From the NCBI RefSeq assembly GCF_000219535.2, contig NZ_CP007806.1, forward strand, positions 4,588,501 through 4,652,500: DNA of 64,000 nucleotides. Reading direction: 5' to 3'. Made by a program: the position numbers and the translations under genes. The notes under the pieces were generated by a model, which was not told the origin of the DNA, made no database searches, and worked only from the letters and a program-made list of their open reading frames with translations. Below, one piece after another: positions 35,544 to 43,900 of this stretch; position 1 is the first letter of the stretch; every line of letters starts with the position of its first letter. Source of the stretch: Brevibacillus laterosporus LMG 15441 (lineage in GTDB: Bacteria; Bacillota; Bacilli; Brevibacillales; Brevibacillaceae).

Positions 35544-36359
35544 CTATTTAGATGAATATGAAGGTGTCAACTGCCAGCCGTTTTGCAAAGCGACCCACTC
35601 TGCTGCCTCGCGCACGCTCTTTACTGTATGAGCCGCTTTTTCTTTAATAGGCTCATCAGCATGTCCCATGGCAAAGCTGTGTGTCACTGCTTCAAACATA
35701 GGCAGATCATTGTAGGAATCCCCGATGCAAGCCACTTCATCCGGTGATAGACCTAGGTTGTCCATCAATCGGCTTACACCATCTCCTTTACTAACATGTA
35801 AAGGCATTAAATCTAGACAATCGCTAAAGGATACAAATGAATCAAATTGTTCAGGGTAGAGCTCATGAACCTTTTGCTGTAATTGCTTTAATGTCTCCAT
35901 TTCACCGATATATGTTAATTTAGTTGGTTTTAGCTGATCGCTGAACATATTAATAAGGTTTGGCTCCTCTTTAATTTGTTCCTTATGAGCCTCTTCTATT
36001 TCCTTGTACGCTGTTTTTTTCGTCAGGTACACATCATCGCCTACACTCACCAAGCTTATTGCATCGAATTCCTGCCCTGTCTCACACAATTTCCGAGCCA
36101 TCTCTGGATCAAAATCGCAAGCATGCAGTAACTGCTCTTCTCGCGTAATAACAAAACCACCATTTTGGCTCACACGATGGCACTGATGACCTAGCTCCTC
36201 AATGACCCATTTAATATCTCTATCAATACGACCGCTGGCAATACAAATTTGGATTCCCTTTTGAGCTAAAAACAGCAATGCCTCACGATCGGCCGGATCA
36301 ATTTTTTTCTCATCTGTTAGTAAAGTGCCATCCAAATCGCTTACAAACATTTTTATCAT
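35544..36359 (-). CDS. Cof-type HAD-superfamily phosphatase
   Basis: 271 residues. Motif I VSDLDGTLL (Asp8, Asp10), motif II IASGR, the C2-type cap, a Lys in SKGDGVSRLM (motif III) and motif IV IGDSYNDLPMFEAV are all present. Known members dephosphorylate sugar phosphates, pyridoxal phosphate or FMN. No neighbour points to a substrate. GGAGGAAA precedes the ATG. It is divergent from scoAB. Confidence 0.9.
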   Translation of the reverse strand: MIKMFVSDLDGTLLTDEKKIDPADREALLFLAQKGIQICIASGRIDRDIKWVIEELGHQCHRVSQNGGFVITREEQLLHACDFDPEMARKLCETGQEFDAISLVSVGDDVYLTKKTAYKEIEEAHKEQIKEEPNLINMFSDQLKPTKLTYIGEMETLKQLQQKVHELYPEQFDSFVSFSDCLDLMPLHVSKGDGVSRLMDNLGLSPDEVACIGDSYNDLPMFEAVTHSFAMGHADEPIKEKAAHTVKSVREAAEWVALQNGWQLTPSYSSK

Positions 36360-36490
36360 GCAGGTTTCCTCCGTTTCAAAACTCTCTATCTATCCTTAGT
36401 AATCTTACCTTAAAAAGAAAAGATATGATAGGTCGCTAAAGTTGTGTTCTACCCTTTTATCTTTTTGAATAGTCTGATAAAATTCATCTT

Positions 36491-36504
36491 ATAAAACGCT
36501 TACA
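36491..36504. promoter_or_regulatory. Possible CcpA (cre) site upstream of scoAB
   Basis: ATAAAACGCTTACA is the reverse of TGTAAGCGTTTTAT, which matches the cre consensus at 12 of 14 positions. It lies 61-74 bases before scoA. Catabolite repression of ketone-body use would make sense, but the match is imperfect. Confidence 0.4.
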
Positions 36505-36564
36505 CACATCCCAGATCGTACAAAACTGTGATAGCTTTTTTTAAACAGGAGGGAGAGGTGCATC

Positions 36565-37260
36565 GTGGCAAAGATTTATGAATCATATAACGACATGGTT
36601 GCGGATATTCATGATGGGGCTACGTTATTAGTAGGTGGGTTTGGTCTCTGCGGTATTCCGGAAAATCTGATCATTGCCTTGCGTGATAAAGGGGTCAAGG
36701 GGTTAACCGTGGTTTCAAATAATTGCGGCGTGGATGATTGGGGGCTTGGCCTCATGCTACAGCAAAAGCAAATTAAGAAAATGGTCAGCTCTTATGTAGG
36801 GGAGAACAAAGAATTTGAGCGGCAATTCCTCTCCGGCGAACTGGAGGTAGAATTAACGCCACAAGGTACGTTAGCGGAAAGAATTCGTGCTGGTGGGGCT
36901 GGCATTCCTGCCTTTTATACACCGGCTGGTGTCGGTACACCTATTGCCGAAGGACGTGAAACTCGCATATTTAATGATAAAGAATACGTAATGGAAACTG
37001 CGATTACCGGTGATTTTGCATTAATCAAAGCTTGGAAGGCAGATACGCTCGGTAATCTCATTTATCATAAAACCGCACGTAACTTTAATCCAATGATGGC
37101 GGCGGCTGGTAAAATCACGCTTGTTGAGGTGGAAGAAATCGTAGCGGCAGGTGAACTTGACCCTGATCATATTCATACTCCAAGCATATACGTACAACGC
37201 TTGATTAAAGCCCCTTCCTTTGAAAAACGTATCGAACGGCGCACTGTTCAGAAAGCTTGA
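36565..37260 (+). CDS. scoA: 3-oxoacid CoA-transferase, subunit A
   Basis: 231 residues from a GTG start with GGAGGGAGAGG upstream. Signatures are the CoA-transferase family I subunit A motif [31 protein letters not shown] and [43 protein letters not shown]. With subunit B it moves CoA from succinyl-CoA to acetoacetate, letting the cell use or make ketone bodies. This complements the fad operon of this window in acyl-CoA metabolism. Confidence 0.94.
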   Translation: MAKIYESYNDMVADIHDGATLLVGGFGLCGIPENLIIALRDKGVKGLTVVSNNCGVDDWGLGLMLQQKQIKKMVSSYVGENKEFERQFLSGELEVELTPQGTLAERIRAGGAGIPAFYTPAGVGTPIAEGRETRIFNDKEYVMETAITGDFALIKAWKADTLGNLIYHKTARNFNPMMAAAGKITLVEVEEIVAAGELDPDHIHTPSIYVQRLIKAPSFEKRIERRTVQKA

Positions 37261-37355
37261 TATAACATTATTAAAAATATTATCGAACAATCACAAACAT
37301 TGATAATGTTTAATCGTACGCTTACTCACTGTTTAAAATAAGGAGGTAGTTATCC

Positions 37356-38012
37356 ATGACCTTGTCTCGCGAGCAAGTGGCCATGCGTGCCGCTCAGGAA
37401 ATCGAGGATGGTTTTTATGTAAATTTGGGAATTGGTATGCCTACACTGGTGGCTAACTATATTGCGGAGGGTAAAACCGTAGTTTTACAATCAGAAAATG
37501 GATTACTGGGCATCGGCCCTTATCCGTATGCTGATGATATCGATCCTGATTTGATCAACGCTGGAAAAGAGACCGTTACTGCCATTTCTGGTGCTTCCTA
37601 TTTCTCCTCTGCTGAGTCCTTTGGCATGATCCGCGGAGGTCATATTGATTTGGCCATTCTGGGTGCGATGGAGGTATCCGAGAAGGGTGATTTAGCTAAT
37701 TGGATGATTCCAGGAAAAATGGTAAAAGGAATGGGCGGGGCCATGGATTTGGTCCACGGTGCAAAAAAAATTGTGGTGATCATGGAGCATGTAAATAAGC
37801 ATGGAGAGAGCAAAATTCTTCCTGCCTGCACGCTCCCTTTAACCGGGAAACAAGTGGTTAACCGGATTATTACTGATCGTGCAGTATTTGACGTAACGTC
37901 AGAAGGCCTTACTTTAATCGAAGTAGCGGATGGCTTCACAGCAGATGATATTAAAGCCTGCACCGCCGCTTCCTTCCAAGTGGCAAACGAGTTAAAAACC
38001 GTTATCGTCTAA
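37356..38012 (+). CDS. scoB: 3-oxoacid CoA-transferase, subunit B
   Basis: 218 residues. Starts [36 protein letters not shown]. The catalytic glutamate is Glu47 in SENGLLG, which forms the CoA thioester; [14 protein letters not shown] follows. It pairs with ScoA. The 95-base gap after scoA holds an AT-rich inverted repeat (AACATTAT at 37264 and ATAATGTT at 37302) that could adjust expression of the two subunits. AAGGAGG precedes the ATG. Confidence 0.94.
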   Translation: MTLSREQVAMRAAQEIEDGFYVNLGIGMPTLVANYIAEGKTVVLQSENGLLGIGPYPYADDIDPDLINAGKETVTAISGASYFSSAESFGMIRGGHIDLAILGAMEVSEKGDLANWMIPGKMVKGMGGAMDLVHGAKKIVVIMEHVNKHGESKILPACTLPLTGKQVVNRIITDRAVFDVTSEGLTLIEVADGFTADDIKACTAASFQVANELKTVIV

Positions 38013-38042
38013 CACGGTTACTTTCATTTCATTTCGCATAAC

Positions 38043-38165
38043 CTAACAAGACATCGTAAGCTTGGCTTTGCACATATGCAAAAGCATCTCCTCTGTTGCG
38101 CTTGTTAGAGTTAAGAATCCCTGTATTCTAGGCAAAAAAAGGCAACCCTTGGGTCGCCTTTTTTA
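38043..38165 (+). ncRNA. Hairpin-rich leader ending in a terminator, in front of the esterase gene
   Basis: CTAACAAG (38043-38050) pairs with CTTGTTAG (38101-38108) and encloses GCTTTGCA/TGCAAAAGC (38065-38085). A small AGAAT/ATTCT hairpin is next. Then comes a strong terminator at 38134-38165: AAAAAGGC-ACCC against GGGT-GCCTTTTTT. The ribosome site of the esterase gene begins five bases later. Either this simply ends the scoAB transcript, or it is a regulated attenuator leader for the esterase. No known riboswitch class is recognised. Confidence 0.55.
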
Positions 38166-38184
38166 TTTAGAAAGGAGCTTGCAA

Positions 38185-38889
38185 ATGGCTACCACGCTTG
38201 GCTTTCTTGTTTTACATGGATTTGCAGGCAAAATGAATGATGTGCTACCTCTCGTTCAATTTTTGCGTAGTCAGGGCTATACTGTTGAATGCCCTACATT
38301 AGAAGGTCATGGGACCGATCGTTATCATTTGAAGCATTCAACTCGCCAGCAATGGATACATTCAGCCGAGCATGCCTATCAACGACTTAGCATGCGCGTA
38401 GATATCACAGTGATAATCGGTTTTTCAATGGGTGGCCTACTTGCCTTCCATCTAGCCGCTCGTTACCCCGTTCGACTCTTGTTTACTCTGTGTACACCAT
38501 ACTACTATTGGGATATTCCCCAATCCCTTTCTAATTTAAAAGAAGACTTCAGTAACTACAGCAACAAATATCTGGCTAGCCTGTTCCGTATTCCGCTTAC
38601 TAGCATGCTCCAGTTCCGCAGGCTTTTAGCTGAAACAAAGCTCATGATGCATCGTGTTACATGCCCGTACTACATTATTCAGGGGAAAAGGGATGATACT
38701 GTTCAAGCTGTTAGCGCAGAGTATCTACAGCGAAAGGTGACGAGCAAGCAAACCACTGTTCAATACTTCCCAAACTCTGGTCATATTATTTTACATGGCC
38801 CTGAATCTCAGCAGGTCATCTCCTATATCAACCACGTTCTACAGCAAGAATTGCCCGATCTTTATGGGAAAACTACGGTTTTATTTTGA
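38185..38889 (+). CDS. Carboxylesterase / alpha-beta hydrolase (Est30-like)
   Basis: 234 residues from the ATG at 38185 with AAAGGAG upstream; a longer frame from 38062 runs through the terminator and is rejected. It starts LGFLVLHGFAGKMNDVLPL (oxyanion HGF). Nucleophile Ser81 in GFSMGG, Asp170 in QGKRDDTV and His200 in NSGHIIL form the triad. The layout matches small thermostable carboxylesterases of Bacillus and Geobacillus. There is no room for a promoter between the terminator and the ribosome site. Its 3' end overlaps that of purU by 28 bases. Confidence 0.88.
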   Translation: MATTLGFLVLHGFAGKMNDVLPLVQFLRSQGYTVECPTLEGHGTDRYHLKHSTRQQWIHSAEHAYQRLSMRVDITVIIGFSMGGLLAFHLAARYPVRLLFTLCTPYYYWDIPQSLSNLKEDFSNYSNKYLASLFRIPLTSMLQFRRLLAETKLMMHRVTCPYYIIQGKRDDTVQAVSAEYLQRKVTSKQTTVQYFPNSGHIILHGPESQQVISYINHVLQQELPDLYGKTTVLF

Positions 38890-39761
38890 TGAACCAAAAC
38901 TCGATCTTCTAAATGCCAATGAACAGCGCGGGCCAACACGGTCCGCTCTATTTGTTTACCCAAACGCTTAAGATCATCTACATCATCACGGTGAGTCACA
39001 CGTTCTACTCCCTGCTCAATAATCGGGCCCGCATCCAGTTCTTCCGTTACGTAATGCGCAGTAGCACCAATTAATTTAACGCCACGCTCATACGCTCGTT
39101 CATATGGCTTTGCTCCTACGAAAGCTGGTAAGAAGGAGTGGTGAATATTGATAATTTGGCATGGAAAATCTTGCAGGAAGGTCGGCGATAAAATCTGCAT
39201 ATAACGAGCTAATACAATCATATCTACCTTGCCTTTGATGAGCTCGATTTGCTTTTGCTCAGCTTCTTGTTTCGTGTCCTTTGTCACAGGAATATGATAG
39301 AAAGGAATCCCCATCGCTTCTACAATATCTTTCGTATCCAAGTGATTACTGATAACCATCGCAATATCCGCATGTAAGTATCCTGCACTGTACTGCCACA
39401 GCAATTCTACTAGGCAATGATCTTCTTTCGATACAAAAATGGCCATACGCTTACGCTTGCATGCCTCTACTAGCTTCCATTCCATCTCAAACTGTTTGGC
39501 AATCGGTTCAAACCCCTGATTTAATGACTCCCAGCACTCTTGTAGACGGCTTTGCTTAAATTCAATCCGCATGAAAAAGCGTCCACCTTCTGGGTCGGTT
39601 GTATATTGGTCAGATTGAATGATATTAGCACCTTGTTCATATAGATATCGGGAAACTGTTGAGACGATCCCGGGACGATCAGGGCACGTAATTAGCATAA
39701 TTGCTGTATCTTCATGCTTTTGCTTAAATTGGTTCCATTCTTTGTCAGATATTGGTTGCAT
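38862..39761 (-). CDS. purU: Formyltetrahydrofolate deformylase PurU
   Basis: 299 residues from the ATG at 39759-39761, chosen because GGGAGGA lies upstream. An N-terminal ACT domain (AIMLITCPDRPGIVSTVSRYLYEQGANI, residues 20-100) precedes a formyltransferase-type catalytic domain with NIHHSFLPAF, GATAHYVTEELDAGPII and QGVERVTHRDD. It hydrolyses 10-formyl-THF to formate and THF, balancing one-carbon pools. Convergent with the esterase, the two stop codons lying inside one another's genes. Confidence 0.94.
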   Translation of the reverse strand: MQPISDKEWNQFKQKHEDTAIMLITCPDRPGIVSTVSRYLYEQGANIIQSDQYTTDPEGGRFFMRIEFKQSRLQECWESLNQGFEPIAKQFEMEWKLVEACKRKRMAIFVSKEDHCLVELLWQYSAGYLHADIAMVISNHLDTKDIVEAMGIPFYHIPVTKDTKQEAEQKQIELIKGKVDMIVLARYMQILSPTFLQDFPCQIINIHHSFLPAFVGAKPYERAYERGVKLIGATAHYVTEELDAGPIIEQGVERVTHRDDVDDLKRLGKQIERTVLARAVHWHLEDRVLVHQNKTVVFP

Positions 39762-39912
39762 CGTAGGGTTCCTCCCGAATTTTTTCTTCAAAGTATAGCA
39801 CGTTCCCCTTCGTTATCCAATCACCGTAATAAAGAACAGATTTATGGCATTTTTTCCTGTAACCTTTTCGGCCTGCCAAGCGTAAAAATGAGTGAGAAAG
39901 GAGAGGGGATTC

Positions 39913-40191
39913 ATGTTAAAATCATTAAGTTTAGGTTTACTTGTCTCACTCCTCGTCTCATTACTCATTCAAGACCACCTGCTCATGCTTAAAGTAGCTG
40001 TTATCCTTGGTGCCTTATTCTGGGGGATCAGCGCATTCATTTCTACCTTTCTATTAGATAGTAGCAGAATGCATGAACGCTCTCTTTTTTATGATAAAAA
40101 ACACAAAAAACAGCAAATGTGGGCCGTACATTTTTTTTTAGTAGGCCTTCCCAACATGTTATTATCTCTTTTTTTATATGTAGAAATGTAA
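39913..40191 (+). CDS. Small membrane protein, DUF5316-like
   Basis: 92 residues from the ATG at 39913, preceded by AAAGGAGAGGGG. Three hydrophobic helices (LSLGLLVSLLVSLLI, LKVAVILGALFWGISAFISTFLL, MWAVHFFLVGLPNMLLSLFLYV) with a charged stretch RMHERSLFYDKKHKKQQ between. This resembles DUF5316 proteins of Bacilli, but the match is by overall pattern only. Function unknown. Confidence 0.72.
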   Translation: MLKSLSLGLLVSLLVSLLIQDHLLMLKVAVILGALFWGISAFISTFLLDSSRMHERSLFYDKKHKKQQMWAVHFFLVGLPNMLLSLFLYVEM

Positions 40192-40238
40192 AAGCAGGCA
40201 TGTCTTTTCGCATATAGCAAAGGACCATACCTGCTTTT
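40190..40238 (+). terminator. Terminator after the small membrane protein gene
   Basis: AAAAGCAGG and CCTGCTTTT arms with further pairing inside and a short T-tract. It overlaps the stop codon. Confidence 0.68.
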
Positions 40239-40319
40239 CTATGTTAGTAATTATGATGAATCTATCATCTATGATGCCAGCAATAGAAGAAATCATGCGG
40301 TACGAAAAGAATGTCATCA

Positions 40320-40436
40320 TCACTTGAACCATTCAGGCAGTTTCCGAATAAAATAGGCAAGCAATAATCCTAAGGAGACAGGTAGCGCTATTGCAGTTAA
40401 GGCCCCCATAAACTCCATATATTCTCTACTTTCCAT
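40320..40436 (-). CDS. Single-span small membrane protein, 38 residues
   Basis: The ATG at 40434-40436 follows GGAGGGGGAAG, an excellent ribosome site. The product starts MESREYMEFMG, continues with one membrane helix (ALTAIALPVSLGLLLAYFI) and ends in a short basic/aromatic tail, RKLPEWFK. It has Met-rich juxtamembrane residues. No family is recalled. It may be a regulator of a membrane enzyme or a sporulation micropeptide, both guesses. It stands alone between two plus-strand genes. Confidence 0.65.
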   Translation of the reverse strand: MESREYMEFMGALTAIALPVSLGLLLAYFIRKLPEWFK

Positions 40437-40556
40437 ATCTTTCTTCCCCCTCCATACTAGTACGCTAAAAATCGAGGGAAGTTGCGGTCAACAGATAAGA
40501 AAACTCACATGTTGCCGGTAACGTGATTACTCATCACTAAATTTCCTGTTTAAAAA

Positions 40557-40874
40557 TTGGATAAACTAAGCCAACAACACAAGGATGGTGATGTTTATTT
40601 GTTAGGCATAATCATGATCGCTATCATTACCTTTTTGGGCTTATTCTCCATTTCCTACTTTCTGTACATCAAAAAACCTGGAACCTTGTTTCTTATGTAT
40701 ATCCCTTCAACGGTCGTATTTATTGTCAGCAGTATAGCAGTTCTATATAGCATCAATGTAAGTGGATTTGAAGGCTTGGGAATTGCATTTATTGGTGCTA
40801 CGATCGGCATCACTAGCCTTCTGACTTGTATTGTACTCACTATGATGGTGCTGATTAAACAAGATAAAAAGTAA
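40557..40874 (+). CDS. Small membrane protein, possibly YesK-like
   Basis: Up to 105 residues if the TTG at 40557 is used; the TTG at 40599 follows an AAGGA and is an alternative, so the start is uncertain. Three hydrophobic helices (LLGIIMIAIITFLGLFSISYFL, FLMYIPSTVVFIVSSIAVLYSI, IAFIGATIGITSLLTCIVLTMMVL) end in a Lys/Asp tail. The layout resembles YesK-type proteins of Bacillus. Function unknown. It is convergent with addA. Confidence 0.6.
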   Translation: MDKLSQQHKDGDVYLLGIIMIAIITFLGLFSISYFLYIKKPGTLFLMYIPSTVVFIVSSIAVLYSINVSGFEGLGIAFIGATIGITSLLTCIVLTMMVLIKQDKK

Positions 40875-40926
40875 AACGAAGAGGCTTCCCTCTTTCATTT
40901 CGATTTTCGGGAAACCTCTTCGTTTT
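40874..40926. terminator. Bidirectional terminator between the YesK-like gene and addA
   Basis: AACGAAGAGG...TTCCC pairs with GGGAA...CCTCTTCGTT, with a six-T run on the plus side and AT-rich sequence on the other. It also ends the long sbcD-sbcC-addB-addA transcript. Confidence 0.85.
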
Positions 40927-40937
40927 TTCAATCGTCC

Positions 40938-43900
40938 TTACTCTTCATGCAATGGAACCGCAAGTCCTGTTGACATAGCTATCAAATAGCGGTTCGCAAC
41001 TGGCTCTTTCCAGCTCTCCTCAAGAGCGAGTGTGTACAAGCTTATTTGCTCCTTGTATCTTGTCCGAAGCATCTGAGCTGCTTTAGTCTCATCTGCTGGT
41101 AATCGATCTGTTTTATAATCGATCAAAGTCAATCCACCGTCTGCCTCACGAATGACACAATCAATTACCCCCTGCACAAGTACCCGTTCGTCACCTGAAT
41201 CAGATAATAATAATTCTGCTTGTTCAGCAAGCAAGCGAGATCTAATATCACGTAAAGGGACGGCAAGCGTAAATGGTAGCTCTCTGTACACCTTGGTAGC
41301 CTTTTGCATGCGCTGTCCTAAATCACTGGCAAAAAAACGAGCTATAGAAGCAATATCCACCACATTGGCTTGTTCCCTAGTCAACATCTGTCCTGCTATC
41401 ATCTGCTCGATTTGATCAGTAACGTCCGCCTGATCCAAGGCTCTATTCAACTGTAGATTTTGCATAATCAAATGCGTAAAGGTACCTATTTCTGCCTTCG
41501 TAAAAATAGGTTTTTCATACTTCGTTTGATTTACCAGCTTCTCGCGTCTTTCTTCCTTGATGATTACAGAATCATTATTTGTTATGATTTTCGGATCACA
41601 TTTTTCGCTGTTTATATCCTTGCTCTTCTTGTCCATTTCAGTTAGAAATCTCGGCTTCTTTGTGAGCCTTGATTGACGTAGCCTTGGACCCTCTGCTATT
41701 TGCTCAGGGCTTGCATTAAGGTGACCGCGCTCTTCGGCTGCAGCCTGAGTGGTTAGCTGTCTATCTATTTGGCTTTCTATTCCTGCTACCACTTGAGATT
41801 GCGTGTCAATACGCTCATTCTCCCAATCAAGCTTCACTCCAGCTCCTTCTGCTCCATCGGCTAGATTTACAGCTTGGCTCTTCAATTCGCTAACAGTCCA
41901 TTTAGCCGGCACCTGTGACACAACCTGTGAAGCATACTGCCACTCCAGTACAGACCTAATTTGATCACGCCATTCCTCTGCATGTGGATGATCAGGAACT
42001 GGCTTTCGTTTCTGCAATAAGGAGAAAACCTCCTCATCATGCTCACTTTGTTCGGTTATCGCCATCAGATCACTCGGCTGATAAAACTGAAACTGCCACA
42101 CAGACGGATCTCGCACTAGCGGTATCGAGGAAATATCCTGACTTTCTGGGCACAACAAGCGTAAAGGTTCTCCATGTTTGTGCCGGACTAATGCTCGACC
42201 AATCCAATCAAGATATCCTTTCGCTTGGATTAAATCTTCATCAGATAGGGTCTCTTTATCAGTAGACTGGCTGCACCAGGCGATGGCTGATTTGCTCAAG
42301 TCCTTAGCTGAGCCTACAAGGATAAGCTTTTCTCTAGCCCTAGTCAGCGCAACATACAGTACACGCATCTCTTCAGCTAGCATCTCTAATTTAAGCTTTT
42401 GACGAATTCCTAAAAAAGCTAAGCTTGGATAACGCAGGCGCAAAACCGCGTCGGCCACCTGTGGGCCAAAGCCCAAGTCCTTGTGCAGTAAAAAACGACC
42501 TTTCATATCGCTTTGGTTAAACTGTTTACCCATTCCAGCCACAAATACGACCGGAAACTCCAATCCCTTACTTTTATGGATCGTCATTAAACGGACTACA
42601 TTTTCACTTTCTGTAATGGTCCGCGCCTCTCCAAGATCATTCTCTTGCTCCTGCATTCGATCAATAAAGCGTAAAAATCGAAACAATCCACGATATGAGG
42701 TAGCTTCGTATTGCTTCGCTCTATCATATAAAGCGCGTAGATTTGCCTGGCGCTGTGATCCATTTTCTAGTGATGCTACATAATCAACATAGCCTGTCTC
42801 TGTATAAATATCAGACAATAACTCTGCTACCGAGCTTCGTCTTCCCCTTGTTCGCCAGCCCTGCACCATCCGATAGAATCGGCGAAGCTTGGCCATTACG
42901 ACCCGATTCAACTGCTCCTCCTCGGTCATAACATACTGTTCGACTGCCTGATAAAAGGGCCCCGTAGGAGTCAACACTCGAATCTGAGCTAAATCTTCTT
43001 CGCTAAGGCCAATAAGAGGAGAGCGAAGTACCGCTGTTAATGGGATATCCTGCTTTGGATTATCTATGACACGTAATAATGACATGATTACATCCACTTC
43101 ATTCGCGGAAAAGTAACCCTGATTCTGTTCTACATAGATAGGTATTCCAGCCTGCTTACATTCGTCTGCTATTGCTTGTCCCCAGCCCGCGGTAGCTCGA
43201 AGCAAAATAACAATATCCCGATATTCTAGGGGACGCATTCCCTGTGTTTTCTTATCAAATACAAGTAACGGCTGACCGCCCACACCAGGCTCTAGCCATT
43301 CCTTAATACGCTTGGCAATTAAACGTGCTTCTAGCTGAGCAACAGAGGCTTCCTCTTCAAGAGTAGGTAGAGCTTCTCCTTCACTATCGTAGCTATCTAT
43401 ACTTCCTGTAGAGCTAGTACCTGCTCGCTCTGACACTTGCCCTAAACTGGACTCCTCCGATTCAACCCCCGTACGATCGATTAAATGTACTTCTACCACC
43501 AATTGCTCTGGCTCTATCTCTGGATAGGAAGCTCGACCAATCAATTCTGCCGATTGATCGTAAGTAATCTCACCTACACGCGGAGTCATGACTAGACGAA
43601 ACAGATAATTGACAGCATCCACTACTTCCTTTCGACTGCGGAAGTTAGCGGCCAAATCAATTCGCTTTCCCTTCAGCTCCAAAGGCACACTCTTTTCCTT
43701 AGGAGCGAAAGGGTCCTTTTCTTCATTCGTTTCATACGAATCGTACTTTTGCATAAAGAGATTAGGCTCAGCAAGTCGGAAGCGATAGATACTCTGTTTA
43801 ACATCCCCTACCATGAAACGATTTGCTGCCACTCCTGCTGTCTCTTTCCTTGAGACCAACTGTAAAATCGTTTCCTGCACAAGATTGATATCCTGATACT

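Noticed and set aside
35191-35631. Plus-strand 146-codon frame across the vanZ-HAD interval
   Set aside because: No ribosome site, odd His/Leu/Tyr-rich composition, overlaps the HAD gene and runs through its likely terminator.
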